58,560 bases of DNA from GCA-2729515 sp036336695 (GCA_036336695.1 JAYZFQ010000011.1:1-58560), one strand, 5' to 3'. Shown: positions 48,217 to 56,676, counted from the first letter of the stretch. The notes: generated by a model not told the origin, from the letters alone. Translations and numbers: made by a program.

Positions 48217-49163
48217 GCCTGTTCGGACTCGACCAGGCCCGCCGCGAGCAGCGGTACCAGGATCTCGTGGTGACCCGTCAAGGAGAGCCCGGTTCCGCCG
48301 AGACGCGTCGGCCGTTCGACCACGTTCACCCGGGGGCGGTAGTGCCGAATGAAATCGATATCCACGGTCGTGAAGCGCCGCACGCGCCTGCCAAGATTGC
48401 GCGCCAGGGCAAGCGCCTTCAGAAAGACTTCGGGGAGGATCACGGCGGAGCCGACGTTGAAGAAGACACCCCCCTCGAGCGTCGCGACGAGCGCCGTCGC
48501 GGTCTCGAAATCGCGAAAGCTCGTCGCTCCGAGTGCGGCCCCGTCCGCGCCCGGGTGCATGTGGTGGATATCGGTCCCGATGGCCGCATGCACCGTGACG
48601 GGAATTCCGACCCGCGCGGCAGTCGCGAGGATCGACCGATCCGCATGGGGAAACTTCCCCGAGAGGATCTCCCGCCCGACGGCAGCGCCCATCCCCAGCC
48701 CATCTCGGTGCCCGGCAACCACCGCACGATTGAGACGCTCGGCCGTTTCGCCGGCCATTCCGAAGCTGCCGTCGTCGAGCGACGACGCAACGTCTTCGCT
48801 CGTGCGGCCCATCATCGCGAGTTCGAGATCGTGCACGCAGCCCGCGCCGTTCAGCATCACTCCGGACACGAAGCCCCGCTCGATGAGATCCACCAAGACC
48901 GGCGCCAGACCGACTTTGATGACGTGGGCCCCGAGGCCCCAGAGCAACGTGCGCTTCCGCGTGCGGGCACGCGCCCCAGCCGCGATGGCCCGCTTCAGAT
49001 CTGCCGCACCGAGCACATCGGGCAAGCCATCGAGAAAGGCGGCGAACCCGTCCCCGGCTCGGTGCGGACGCGCCTCGTCCGCTAACGCAACCTTGCTCGT
49101 CCGACGCCGGGCGCTCGTCGTCCGAACCTTGGAACGATCGATCCGGGGGAGTTTCCGACTCAC
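48213..49163 (-). CDS. Uncharacterised conserved protein, deoxyhypusine-synthase-like by eye
   Basis: A 316-residue protein without signal or membrane helix. Striking motifs: LLWGLGAHVIKVGLAPVLVD, MLNGAGCVHDLELAMMGRTS, IPVTVHAAIGTDIHHMHPGA, GGVFFNVGSAVILPEVFLKA and TGLSLTGHHEIL. The order of a nucleotide-type fold and paired segments recalls deoxyhypusine synthase (a conserved turn before the NAD strand, then a ligand histidine pair), but identity is too low to claim it. The histidine-rich THIHHMHP-like loop could bind a metal. GTG at 49161-49163 overlaps the gmhA stop as GTGA, so it is made together with GmhA and the macrodomain protein. Confidence 0.6.
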   Translation of the reverse strand: MSRKLPRIDRSKVRTTSARRRTSKVALADEARPHRAGDGFAAFLDGLPDVLGAADLKRAIAAGARARTRKRTLLWGLGAHVIKVGLAPVLVDLIERGFVSGVMLNGAGCVHDLELAMMGRTSEDVASSLDDGSFGMAGETAERLNRAVVAGHRDGLGMGAAVGREILSGKFPHADRSILATAARVGIPVTVHAAIGTDIHHMHPGADGAALGATSFRDFETATALVATLEGGVFFNVGSAVILPEVFLKALALARNLGRRVRRFTTVDIDFIRHYRPRVNVVERPTRLGGTGLSLTGHHEILVPLLAAGLVESEQA

Positions 49164-49777
49164 GCTTCGACGGTCTCGGGGAAGAGTTCGCCTTCGACGA
49201 GTTCGCAGAGAGCGTGCAGCACCGCGATGTGGCTTTCCTGAACGCGGGCGGTGACGTCGGACGGAACCGCGATCGCGACATCGACCCGCGCCGCGAGCGC
49301 CCCCCCGCCCTTCCCCAGCAGCCCCACCACGCGCAATCCGCGGTCCTGCGCCGCCTCGACGCCGGCGATGACGTTGGGGGACTTGCCCGAGGTCGAGATC
49401 GCGACCAGCACGTCTCCTCGCCGACCGTGCGCCTCGACGAGACGCGCAAACACCCGCTCGAACCCGTAATCGTTCCCGATCGCCGTCACGTCGCTGCTGT
49501 TCGTGGTGAGAGCGAGCGCGGGGAGACCCGGGCGCTCCCGGTCGAAGCGGCCGGCCAGTTCGGCGCACAGGTGCTGGGCATCGGCTGCGGAACCGCCGTT
49601 GCCGATCGCCAGCAGGCGGCCGCCCTCCCGAAACGTCGCGACCAGGAGTTCCCCCGCCTCGGCGATCCGCGGCCCCGCGACCTCCAGCGTCTCCCGGGTC
49701 AGCCGCGCACTCTCCTCCAGGCTCGCGCGCACACGGGCCAGCCTGTCGTCGGGCGTCTGAGACGGACGGTCGGTCAT
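49160..49777 (-). CDS. gmhA: Sedoheptulose-7-phosphate isomerase GmhA
   Basis: A 205-residue SIS-domain protein. The sugar-phosphate loop is RLLAIGNGGSAADAQHLCAE, with LAGRFDRERPGLPALALTT, the second serine loop VLVAISTSGKSPNVIAGV, and QESHIAVLHALCELVE containing the active-site histidine/glutamate. It isomerises sedoheptulose 7-phosphate to D-glycero-manno-heptose 7-phosphate for LPS core ADP-heptose. hldE and gmhB are not in the window. A good promoter (49827-49855) precedes it, so it is the first gene of a gmhA, unknown, macrodomain operon. Confidence 0.94.
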   Translation of the reverse strand: MTDRPSQTPDDRLARVRASLEESARLTRETLEVAGPRIAEAGELLVATFREGGRLLAIGNGGSAADAQHLCAELAGRFDRERPGLPALALTTNSSDVTAIGNDYGFERVFARLVEAHGRRGDVLVAISTSGKSPNVIAGVEAAQDRGLRVVGLLGKGGGALAARVDVAIAVPSDVTARVQESHIAVLHALCELVEGELFPETVEA

Positions 49778-49826
49778 CGCTGCCCCGGGGAAAAGCCCTG
49801 TAAAAACAGGTAGATCCGAAGAGAGA

Positions 49827-49855
49827 AGAATACCGGCGCGCCTCCCGGGCGTCAA
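49827..49855 (-). promoter_or_regulatory. Sigma-70-like promoter of the gmhA operon
   Basis: Minus-strand TTGACG (49850-49855), exactly 17 bp, then TATTCT (49827-49832). This is the closest match to the housekeeping consensus in the window. The transcript would start near 49820 and have a 43-nt leader with a short CCTG/CAGG hairpin. Confidence 0.6.
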
Positions 49856-49921
49856 CGGATGCATCCCCGTGGCAATGCGGCATCCTAGGCCGGCCGCCCA
49901 TCCACCACAGAGAGGACCCCA

Positions 49922-50248
49922 ATGTCGGACATCATCGAAGTAACGGACCAGAACTTCGAAACGGAAGTGCTGCAGTCGGACAAGCCGGCCGTGATCGACT
50001 TCTGGGCGGAGTGGTGCGCACCGTGCCGGCAGATCGCGCCGATCATTCACGAACTCGCTGGGGAATACGGCGACCAGGTCAAGATCGTGAAGATGGATAT
50101 CGAGGCCAACCCCGGCACCCCCGGCCGCTACGGCGTCCGCGCGATCCCGACGGTACTCGCCTTTCAGGGCGGGCAGGTCGTGGAGCAGCTCCAGGGCGCG
50201 CGACCGAAGGCCGACTTCGAGGCAATGATCAAGAAGCTGATCGGCTGA
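49922..50248 (+). CDS. trxA: Thioredoxin
   Basis: A 108-residue thioredoxin. The redox site is WAEWCAPCRQIAPI (Cys32, Cys35) instead of the usual WCGPC; the cis-proline loop is GVRAIPTVLAF and the buried aspartate precedes it (VIDFWAEW). It would reduce cytoplasmic disulfides with a thioredoxin reductase encoded elsewhere. The ATG has AGAGAGGA upstream. A 12-nt palindrome (50247-50258) separates it from the convergent HAD gene. Confidence 0.94.
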   Translation: MSDIIEVTDQNFETEVLQSDKPAVIDFWAEWCAPCRQIAPIIHELAGEYGDQVKIVKMDIEANPGTPGRYGVRAIPTVLAFQGGQVVEQLQGARPKADFEAMIKKLIG

Positions 50249-50261
50249 GTCGCGACTCGGG

Positions 50262-50945
50262 CTACCCGAAGAATCGCACGGGCCAACGCCGCCGAAGAGC
50301 GCGGCGATAGAGCAGCGGATCGGGGTTGACCACGACCGGGTGCCCGACCAGGTCAAGCAACGGCATGTCGGTCACGGAGTCGGTGTAGAAGAAGCTCTTG
50401 GCGAGATCGACGCCATGGGCCTCGATGAATGCCCGGATCCAGTAGATCTTGCCTTCCTCGAAGCAGATGGGCTCCACCACACGCCCCGTGAAACGGCCCT
50501 CCTCTACCTCGAGCCGGGTGTAGAGCATGTGCTCGATGCCGAGGCGCCGGGCCAGGGGCTCGACGACGAAACGTGTGGCTCCCGACACGATGGCGACGAG
50601 ATCTCCCGCCTCGCGGTGGGCCTGCACGAGTTTCTCCGCCTCCGGGTAGATGACCGGAACGACCAGTTCCTCGAACCACTCCGCGGTCTGGCGCTCCAAG
50701 TCCGACTCGGATCGACCCGCGAACTGGAGCATCAGCTTCCGGGTCCAGTTGGCGATGTCGAGCACGCCGAGCTTGTACTGGACGTAGGCACCGAAGCCCT
50801 TCAGCAACTCGAAACCATCGATCTCACCCTGCTCGTACTGGTGCCTCATGAAGAGGCTGCCCGAGTTCTCCGCAATGAGCGTCTTGTCCATGTCGAAGAA
50901 CGCGCCGACGCGCGGACGCTCTCTCTCCGGGCCTGCTTCGAACAT
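50262..50945 (-). CDS. HAD-IB family phosphatase (SerB-like)
   Basis: A 227-residue HAD superfamily IB enzyme. Motif I is VGAFFDMDKTLIAENSGSLF (nucleophile and acid/base aspartates), motif II VAIVSGATRFVVEPLA, motif III the lysine in FEEGKIYWI and motif IV FFYTDSVTDMPLLDLVG. A helical cap of about 90 residues sits between motifs I and II. Relatives dephosphorylate phosphoserine or lysophospholipids, so the substrate is open. ATG 50943-50945 is 7 nt after TAGGCT with no ribosome site, a leaderless arrangement. Confidence 0.85.
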   Translation of the reverse strand: MFEAGPERERPRVGAFFDMDKTLIAENSGSLFMRHQYEQGEIDGFELLKGFGAYVQYKLGVLDIANWTRKLMLQFAGRSESDLERQTAEWFEELVVPVIYPEAEKLVQAHREAGDLVAIVSGATRFVVEPLARRLGIEHMLYTRLEVEEGRFTGRVVEPICFEEGKIYWIRAFIEAHGVDLAKSFFYTDSVTDMPLLDLVGHPVVVNPDPLLYRRALRRRWPVRFFG

Positions 50946-50952
50946 CCCGTCC

Positions 50953-50958
50953 AGCCTA
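50953..50958 (-). promoter_or_regulatory. Candidate -10 for a leaderless HAD-phosphatase mRNA
   Basis: Minus-strand TAGGCT, 7 nt, then ATG at 50945. The 47-bp spacer to rodA has no ribosome-binding sequence. Confidence 0.4.
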
Positions 50959-50992
50959 CCAGGAACCCGTCGCCGCGGCGGCCGGGGACGCG

Positions 50993-52090
50993 CTAGAAGA
51001 CCCAGCGCCGCAAGGAAACGTTCATCAGGAGACCGACGGCGATCAGGTTCGTCACCAGGGCCGAACCGCCGTAGGAGATGAAGGGTAACGGCACGCCGAT
51101 GACCGGAAGAACCCCCAGAACCATCCCCACATTGAGCACCGCTGGCCAGAAGAACAAGCCGACCACGCCGACGGCCAACATCGCTCCGAACCCGTCTTTG
51201 GCCTTGCTCGCGATGACCAACCCCCAGGCCAGGAGCGTCGCGAAGGCGCCGAGCACCGCCACCGAGCCCGCGAAGCCCCACTCCTCGGCCAGGACGGAGA
51301 AGGCGAAGTCTGTGTGTTGTGTGGGCAGGAAACGCAACTGGCTCTGGGTTCCCTCGCGGTACCCCTTGCCGAGCAGACCGCCGGAACCCACGGCAATCCG
51401 CGACTGGTTGACCTGGTAGCCGGAGGCGAGCGGATCCCGGCCGGAGTCGACCACGTCGAGAATCCGTTCCCGCTGGTAGGGCTGGAGCGCGAAGATCCAG
51501 AGCGCGGCGAACGCAGTGACCCCCGCGATCGCAATGACGAGCCAGGCCCGCTTGGGAATGTTCACGAGTGCGACATAGGTGGACCCGACCAGCAACGTCA
51601 GCAAGGCCACCCCCATGTCCCGCTGTAGCACGATCAGGCCCACGGGCAGCGCAATCAACAACGCGGGCCGCGCGAGGTCGCGCAATCGCCGCACCTCGCT
51701 GGCCGGATTGCGATGGAAGTGGCGGGCGAGCATCAACACCAGGCCCAGGCGGGCGAGTTCGGCGGGTTGGAGCCGCCCCTCGAGGAGCCAGCTCTGGCTC
51801 CCGCGGGTCAGCGGTGCGATGACGAGCGTCAACACGAGCAGGAACAGCGAACCCAGGTACGCCGGAAGCGCCAGCCGCTCGTAGTGCCGGTAGTCGAACA
51901 TCACCGTCACCGCCATCACCGCCACGCCGATCCCGAGGGAGATCAGCTGCCGGCGCACCGCGTCCGACATTCCGGAATCGCTGTGGGACGACGAAGCGAG
52001 ATTGACGAGACCCACCACGACGAGCGCCGCGACGAGACCGAAGAGCACCCCGTCGAAATTCTGGACCAGGCGTCGATCAATCCCCCGCAT
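50993..52090 (-). CDS. rodA: Rod shape-determining peptidoglycan glycosyltransferase RodA
   Basis: A 365-residue SEDS protein with about ten membrane helices. Family segments: MVFDYRHYERL-type helix start, GSQSWLLEGRLQPAELARLG, LIVLQRDMGVALLTLLVGST, QSRIAVGSGGLLGKGYREGT, FLPTQHTDFAFSVLAEEWGF and GVPLPFISYGGSALVTNLIA. RodA polymerises glycan strands with PBP2 during elongation. ATG at 52088-52090 overlaps the mrdA end by 14 bp, consistent with coupled synthesis of the pair. Confidence 0.95.
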   Translation of the reverse strand: MRGIDRRLVQNFDGVLFGLVAALVVVGLVNLASSSHSDSGMSDAVRRQLISLGIGVAVMAVTVMFDYRHYERLALPAYLGSLFLLVLTLVIAPLTRGSQSWLLEGRLQPAELARLGLVLMLARHFHRNPASEVRRLRDLARPALLIALPVGLIVLQRDMGVALLTLLVGSTYVALVNIPKRAWLVIAIAGVTAFAALWIFALQPYQRERILDVVDSGRDPLASGYQVNQSRIAVGSGGLLGKGYREGTQSQLRFLPTQHTDFAFSVLAEEWGFAGSVAVLGAFATLLAWGLVIASKAKDGFGAMLAVGVVGLFFWPAVLNVGMVLGVLPVIGVPLPFISYGGSALVTNLIAVGLLMNVSLRRWVF

Positions 52091-53993
52091 CGGGATCCTC
52101 CGCAATCGCCACGGTCGCGGGCGATTCCTCGCGCTTGGGGTGGAAGTATTCCGCCAGCACTCGTCCGGCGATCGGCGCCGCCACGGATCCGCCGTTCCCC
52201 CCGTGTTCGACCAGTACCGCCACGACGATCTCGGGGTCTTCGACCGGCGCAAAGGCCACGAACCAGGCGTGATCACGATGGCGAACGGGGATCTCGTCCT
52301 CCTCGAGATCCTCCGTGTACTTCAGCCGCACCACCTGTGCGGTGCCCGTCTTGCCCGCCACCCGAACGCCCGGCACGCGCGCCGCGGCACCCGTTCCACC
52401 GGTTTCGGACACCGTGGCCTCGAGGGCATCTCGCACGACGGCCAGGTATTCCGGGGCAACCCCCAGTTGGGCGCGAACGACCGGCCCACCGGCACTCACG
52501 ACTTCGCCATCCCGGTCGACCCGCTCTCGGACGATGCGCGGCTCGAGGATGTCTCCGCCGTTGGCGAGCGCTGCGTAGGCAACGGCCATCTGGATCGGCG
52601 TCACCAGGCTGAAACCCTGACCGATCGACACCGAAACCGTCTCGCCTCGCTGCCAGGGTTCGGAGAAACGCCTCTCCTTCCAACTCTTCGTGGGAACCAG
52701 ACCCGGTTTCTCGTCACCGAACGGAAACCCCGTCGTGCGTCCGAGCTTGAACGCCCGCGCGAAGTCGGCGATGCGATCGATGCCGAGTTGGAGGCCGACC
52801 TGGTAGAAGTACACGTCGCAGGAGTGCTTCAGCGCGGCGCGCAAATCGACTTCGCCGTGCCCCCCGCGCCGCCAGCAGCGGTAGACCCGCCGGCCGAGGC
52901 GAAAATGACCGGGGCAGAAGATCCGGTCGCTCGGCGTCACGATGCCGTCCGTCAGCGCTGCAGCCGCGACGACCGGCTTGAAGATCGAACCCGGGGGGTA
53001 TTGGCCCGCGACGGCTCGATTCTGGAGCGGGCGCCATTCGTCGGTCGACAGCCCCTTCCAGGTCTCGGAATCGATCCCGCCCGCAAACGCATTCGGATCG
53101 AAGGCAGGCTTGGACACCAATGCGAGGACATCCCCGTTGCGCGGGTCGAGTGCCACCAGGGCGCCGCGCTTGCCCGGTTCGCCGAGCACCTCCGGCTCGA
53201 AGCCGGCCTCGGCAACGCGCTGGAGATCCCGATCGATCGTCAGCGTGAGCGTCCCCCCCGGCTCCGGCTCGCGCTCCTCCAGGGGGTCACCCACCACACG
53301 GCCGGCGACGTCCACCACGACGTTCCGCCCCCCGGCCCGGCCGCGCAGGTGGCTTTCGAACAGGCGCTCGATTCCGGACTGGCCGACCACCTCCCCGGAC
53401 CGGTACTCGGAGCGCCCGGCCGCCCGCAATTGCGCGGCACTGATCTCTCCGATCGTGCCGAGCAGGTGGGCCGAAAGCTCGCCCTCGACGTAGTGGCGGC
53501 GTGGCCGCACGTCGGTCAGCACACCGGGCAGTTCGAACCGATGGGATTCGACACGACCCCAGTGGTCGAAGGGCAGGTCCGCGGCCAGGCGAACCGGTCG
53601 AAACCGGCGGCGTCCCCGGGGTGTGCCGATTCGCTCCGCCAGCCCTTCGGCGTCGGTGTCCAGCAGCATTCCGAGGGCCGTCGCCGTCCGCTCGGGTGAA
53701 TGGAGGTCACTCGGCAATACGGAAACGCCGAACGCCGGGCGCGTCGCCGCCAGCACCCTTCCCCTGCGGTCGAGGATATCTCCCCGGGGCGCCTCGAGTC
53801 GCACGAGGCGCACGGCGTTGCCCTGGGCGATGCCCTGGAGTTCCTCCCCCTGAAGGACCTGCAACTGGAACAGGCGCAGCACGAAGATTCCGAAGGCGAG
53901 GAGCACGACGCCCATGAGGAAGGGCAGACGGTTGTCGATCGAGACTTCCGGCCCCGATCCCAAGCGGGCCCGCGCGCCGAAGTCGTCCTTCAT
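52077..53993 (-). CDS. mrdA: Penicillin-binding protein 2
   Basis: A 638-residue class-B transpeptidase, the partner of RodA. One N-terminal membrane helix (LPFLMGVVLLAFGIFVLRLF, about 23-42) precedes a pedestal domain (PRGDILDRRGRVLA) and the transpeptidase domain with the active-site serine in QYPPGSIFKPVVAAAAL, SxD-type HSCDVYFYQVG and KTG triad in VAGKTGTAQVV. A C-terminal tail of about 35 charged residues is extra. ATG 53991-53993 overlaps the mreD stop. Confidence 0.95.
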   Translation of the reverse strand: MKDDFGARARLGSGPEVSIDNRLPFLMGVVLLAFGIFVLRLFQLQVLQGEELQGIAQGNAVRLVRLEAPRGDILDRRGRVLAATRPAFGVSVLPSDLHSPERTATALGMLLDTDAEGLAERIGTPRGRRRFRPVRLAADLPFDHWGRVESHRFELPGVLTDVRPRRHYVEGELSAHLLGTIGEISAAQLRAAGRSEYRSGEVVGQSGIERLFESHLRGRAGGRNVVVDVAGRVVGDPLEEREPEPGGTLTLTIDRDLQRVAEAGFEPEVLGEPGKRGALVALDPRNGDVLALVSKPAFDPNAFAGGIDSETWKGLSTDEWRPLQNRAVAGQYPPGSIFKPVVAAAALTDGIVTPSDRIFCPGHFRLGRRVYRCWRRGGHGEVDLRAALKHSCDVYFYQVGLQLGIDRIADFARAFKLGRTTGFPFGDEKPGLVPTKSWKERRFSEPWQRGETVSVSIGQGFSLVTPIQMAVAYAALANGGDILEPRIVRERVDRDGEVVSAGGPVVRAQLGVAPEYLAVVRDALEATVSETGGTGAAARVPGVRVAGKTGTAQVVRLKYTEDLEEDEIPVRHRDHAWFVAFAPVEDPEIVVAVLVEHGGNGGSVAAPIAGRVLAEYFHPKREESPATVAIAEDPDAGD

Positions 53994-54526
53994 AGCGAGA
54001 ACTGACGCGGCTCGAGGCGCAGCGGGGGCCCCGCGTCGTCGCTTTCGAGCCGCCGCGCGACGGCCGCAACCACGGCCGTGACCGCCGGCGCCAACAGCGC
54101 GTTCGACAGTGCGTGGGGCGCCAGGTCGCGCAACACGTCCGGAGCCAACCCGGCACCCGGCAGGAAGAAGGTGGCGAGCACCCAGAGCGCACCTGCGTGC
54201 AGCACCGACAGGACCAACACGAACAGGGCCAGGGGAAGCGCGCCGTGCAGGTTGAGCCGGACGGAGAGCACCCGCGCCAGGCCGTAGGCGCCCAGCCGCA
54301 ACAGGACGTGCTCGCCGAGCAGGGTGCCGGAGAGGAGATCCGTCGTGTAGCCGAGCAACACGGAGAAGAGAACGCCCACCACGGGGCTGCGCACGGACAG
54401 GGCCACCGCCACGACCAGAAGCATGCCCGCGTCGGGAAGGAAGCGAGCCGGCACGACCAGCGCAGCAACGCTATTGGCCATCAGACCCAGGAGACCGACG
54501 CCCGCCAGGACGAGGCCGAGCTTCAA
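53990..54526 (-). CDS. mreD: Rod shape-determining protein MreD
   Basis: A 178-residue integral membrane protein with five to six helices, typical of MreD (about 160-180 residues). FLPDAGMLLVVAVALSVRSP and GVLFSVLLGYTTDLLSGTLL match the conserved N-terminal half. Four-base overlaps with mreC (ATGA) and mrdA keep it in the mre-mrd operon. It links MreC to the peptidoglycan machinery. Confidence 0.88.
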   Translation of the reverse strand: MKLGLVLAGVGLLGLMANSVAALVVPARFLPDAGMLLVVAVALSVRSPVVGVLFSVLLGYTTDLLSGTLLGEHVLLRLGAYGLARVLSVRLNLHGALPLALFVLVLSVLHAGALWVLATFFLPGAGLAPDVLRDLAPHALSNALLAPAVTAVVAAVARRLESDDAGPPLRLEPRQFSL

Positions 54527-55428
54527 GGCCCGTTCCCCGCGGTCTGCCCGAGGGGAACCTCATCGCCGCTCTCGGTCGCGTACAGCAGTTCCAACGTCGG
54601 ACCTCTCCGCAACATCACGAACACCTGTTCCAACCGGCCGAAGTCGACGGCCGGCGCCACGAGGGCCGTCTGCAGGAGCTTCGACCCCGACGGCTCCACC
54701 GCGGTGACCGTACCCACGCGCAGGCCCTTGGGATGGACACCGTCGAGCCCGGAAGTGATCACGATGTCCCCGGGGCGCACGTCGCTGCCCCGGGCCACGA
54801 ACTCGAAGAGAAGGACATCGTCGCCACGGCCGCGAACGATCCCGCGGGCGCGACTTCGCTGAACCGTCGCGTCCACCGCCGTCTGCCGGTCCAGCAACAG
54901 CATGGTCTTGGCGGCGCTCCCCGATGTCGCCACGACCAGGCCCGCGAGACCCTGCTCGGAGATCACCGGCATGCCCGAGCGCACCCCGTCGCCGCGCCCG
55001 CGGTCGAGGAGCACCGAACGGAACCAGGGCGAGACATCGCTGCCGACGAGTTCGGCGGGCAGCATCGGAACCTCGAGATCCTGGCGCATCTCGGCAATGC
55101 GCTCGAGCCGCCCGCTCGCGACGAGGGCCTCCCGGAGCTGGAGGTTGTCCTCCTCGAGCCGCGCGATCCTTCCGCGCAGTTGCTGGTTCTCCTGCTCCAC
55201 GTCCATCAGCACCGACGTGCGCCGCCAGGCCCCGCGCACGAAGTCCACGGGAAAGAGCAACACCTGTTGCACCGACACCACGGCATCGAGCAGCCCACCT
55301 GCCCAGGCAGGGAGCTCGCGGGTGCCATCCCGCAGGGCGCGGCGGTCCACCACCATGGTCACGGTGGCGACACCCACCAACACCGCCACGAGCAGCGTGA
55401 GGCTCACTCGATTGCGCGTCTCGGCCAT
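54523..55428 (-). CDS. mreC: Rod shape-determining protein MreC
   Basis: A 301-residue bitopic protein: one N-terminal helix (VSLTLLVAVLVGVATVTMVV), a coiled coil about 75-110 (VEQENQQLRGRIARLEEDNL) and the periplasmic beta domain with VSPWFRSVLLDRGRGDGVRS, GMPVISEQGLAGLVVATSG and SRARGIVRGRG. MreC scaffolds PBP2/RodA in the periplasm. It begins 28 bp after mreB, in one operon. Confidence 0.93.
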   Translation of the reverse strand: MAETRNRVSLTLLVAVLVGVATVTMVVDRRALRDGTRELPAWAGGLLDAVVSVQQVLLFPVDFVRGAWRRTSVLMDVEQENQQLRGRIARLEEDNLQLREALVASGRLERIAEMRQDLEVPMLPAELVGSDVSPWFRSVLLDRGRGDGVRSGMPVISEQGLAGLVVATSGSAAKTMLLLDRQTAVDATVQRSRARGIVRGRGDDVLLFEFVARGSDVRPGDIVITSGLDGVHPKGLRVGTVTAVEPSGSKLLQTALVAPAVDFGRLEQVFVMLRRGPTLELLYATESGDEVPLGQTAGNGP

Positions 55429-55456
55429 CCCATCTGCGGCCGGGTCCGCGAGAACG

Positions 55457-56494
55457 TCAGGACTTGATCGCGATCCCCTTGAGCAGCGAGAGCTCGTCGA
55501 GCGTCCTACCCGTTCCCGTGGCCACGGCAGTGAGGGGGTCTTCCGCCAGCATTACCGGGAGGCCCGTCGCCTCCCGGAGCAAAACGTCGAGATGGCGCAG
55601 CAGCGACCCGCCGCCGACCAGGACGATTCCCTTGTCGACGATGTCCGCAGCCAGTTCGGGCGGCGTGCGCTCGAGGGCGATCTTCACGCTCTCGACCACC
55701 GCATTGACCGGCTCGGAAAGGGCTTCCTGCACCTCGTCGGACTTGATCTCCAGGGTCTTCGGAACGCCGGCAACGAGGTCGCGTCCCTTGACCTCCATCG
55801 CCTCGAGTTCCTCGGGCGCAAAGGCGGTGCCGATGTTGATCTTGATCAATTCCGCCGTGCGCTCACCGATCAACAGGTTGTGCTTGCGCTTCACGTAATT
55901 GATGATGGCCTCGTCCATCTTGTCGCCACCCACACGCACGCTGTTGGAGTAGACGACGCCCGCCAGCGAGATCACGGCCACCTCGGTGGTCCCCCCGCCG
56001 ATGTCGATGATCATGTTGCCCGAGGGTTCTGTGACGGGAAGGCCCGCCCCGATCGCGGCCGCCATCGGCTCTTCGATCAGGTACACCTCGCGCGCGCCAG
56101 CGGACATTGCGGATTCGCGCACCGCCCGCTTCTCGACCTCGGTGATCCCGGACGGAACTGCAATCACGATGCGCGGCCGCACCATCCGCTTGCGATCGTG
56201 AACGCGAGCGATGAAGTAGCGGAGCATCGCCTCGGTAATCTCGAAATCCGCAATCACACCGTCCTTCATCGGACGGATCGCCAGGATGTTGCCCGGCGTG
56301 CGGCCGAGCATCTCCTTGGCTTCCTTGCCCACCGCGTGGACCTTGTCGACGCCGCGTGAATCGCGCGCCACGGCCACCACACTCGGCTCCGAGACCACGA
56401 TGCCCTTGCCCTTGGCATAGACAACCGTATTGGCGGTACCGAGATCGATGGCGAGGTCGTTGGAGAACCAGCCGAGAACGGGATCGAGGATCAC
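55457..56494 (-). CDS. mreB: Rod shape-determining protein MreB
   Basis: A 345-residue actin homologue. Phosphate loops are DLAIDLGTANTVVYAKGKG and IIDIGGGTTEVAVISL, with the hinge/adenosine segments VPSGITEVEKRAVRESAMSA, EPMAAAIGAGLPV and GIVLVGGGSLLRHLDVLL. It forms membrane filaments that direct elongation. The GTG at 56492-56494 has GGGAGGT upstream. First gene of the mreBCD-mrdA-rodA operon; the 182-bp spacer to the divergent chaperone gene contains a possible structured leader. Confidence 0.97.
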   Translation of the reverse strand: MILDPVLGWFSNDLAIDLGTANTVVYAKGKGIVVSEPSVVAVARDSRGVDKVHAVGKEAKEMLGRTPGNILAIRPMKDGVIADFEITEAMLRYFIARVHDRKRMVRPRIVIAVPSGITEVEKRAVRESAMSAGAREVYLIEEPMAAAIGAGLPVTEPSGNMIIDIGGGTTEVAVISLAGVVYSNSVRVGGDKMDEAIINYVKRKHNLLIGERTAELIKINIGTAFAPEELEAMEVKGRDLVAGVPKTLEIKSDEVQEALSEPVNAVVESVKIALERTPPELAADIVDKGIVLVGGGSLLRHLDVLLREATGLPVMLAEDPLTAVATGTGRTLDELSLLKGIAIKS

Positions 56495-56559
56495 ACCGAC
56501 CTCCCGAAGCGCGCCGCCGTTCTATTGCAGGCGCGGCTGCTAAGGTACCGTTTTCTAAT

Positions 56560-56640
56560 GGGTTTTACAGAGGGTCCCACGGGGACGAGAGTACCAGCCC
56601 CCCCGGTGAGGGGCAACCCGGAAATGGGTGAAGTAAACCC
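56560..56640 (+). other. Possible structured leader (three hairpins closed by a long-range stem)
   Basis: In the divergent mreB/chaperone spacer, GGGTTTTAC (56560-56568) pairs with GTAAACCC (56633-56640) with one bulged base. Inside it lie three local stems: GTCCC/GGGAC (56574-56578, 56582-56586), GCCCC/GGGGC (56597-56601, 56610-56614) and ACCC/GGGT (56616-56619, 56626-56629). It matches no riboswitch consensus I know. The fold is inferred by eye and could serve either strand. Nothing else is recognised in the 182-bp spacer; no promoter was convincing. Confidence 0.25.
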
Positions 56641-56676
56641 TCGAATTCAGGGACTTCGGGGGGTGGAGGGGACCGC

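Noticed and set aside
50247..50258. A perfect 12-nt palindrome between trxA and the HAD gene as a bidirectional terminator.
   Set aside because: No loop is possible without opening the stem and no T tract follows on either strand.
56574..56586. A mini-ykkC/guanidine-II hairpin (GTCCC-ACG-GGGAC).
   Set aside because: That motif needs two ACGR tetraloop hairpins; only one ACG loop is present and no guanidine gene is near.
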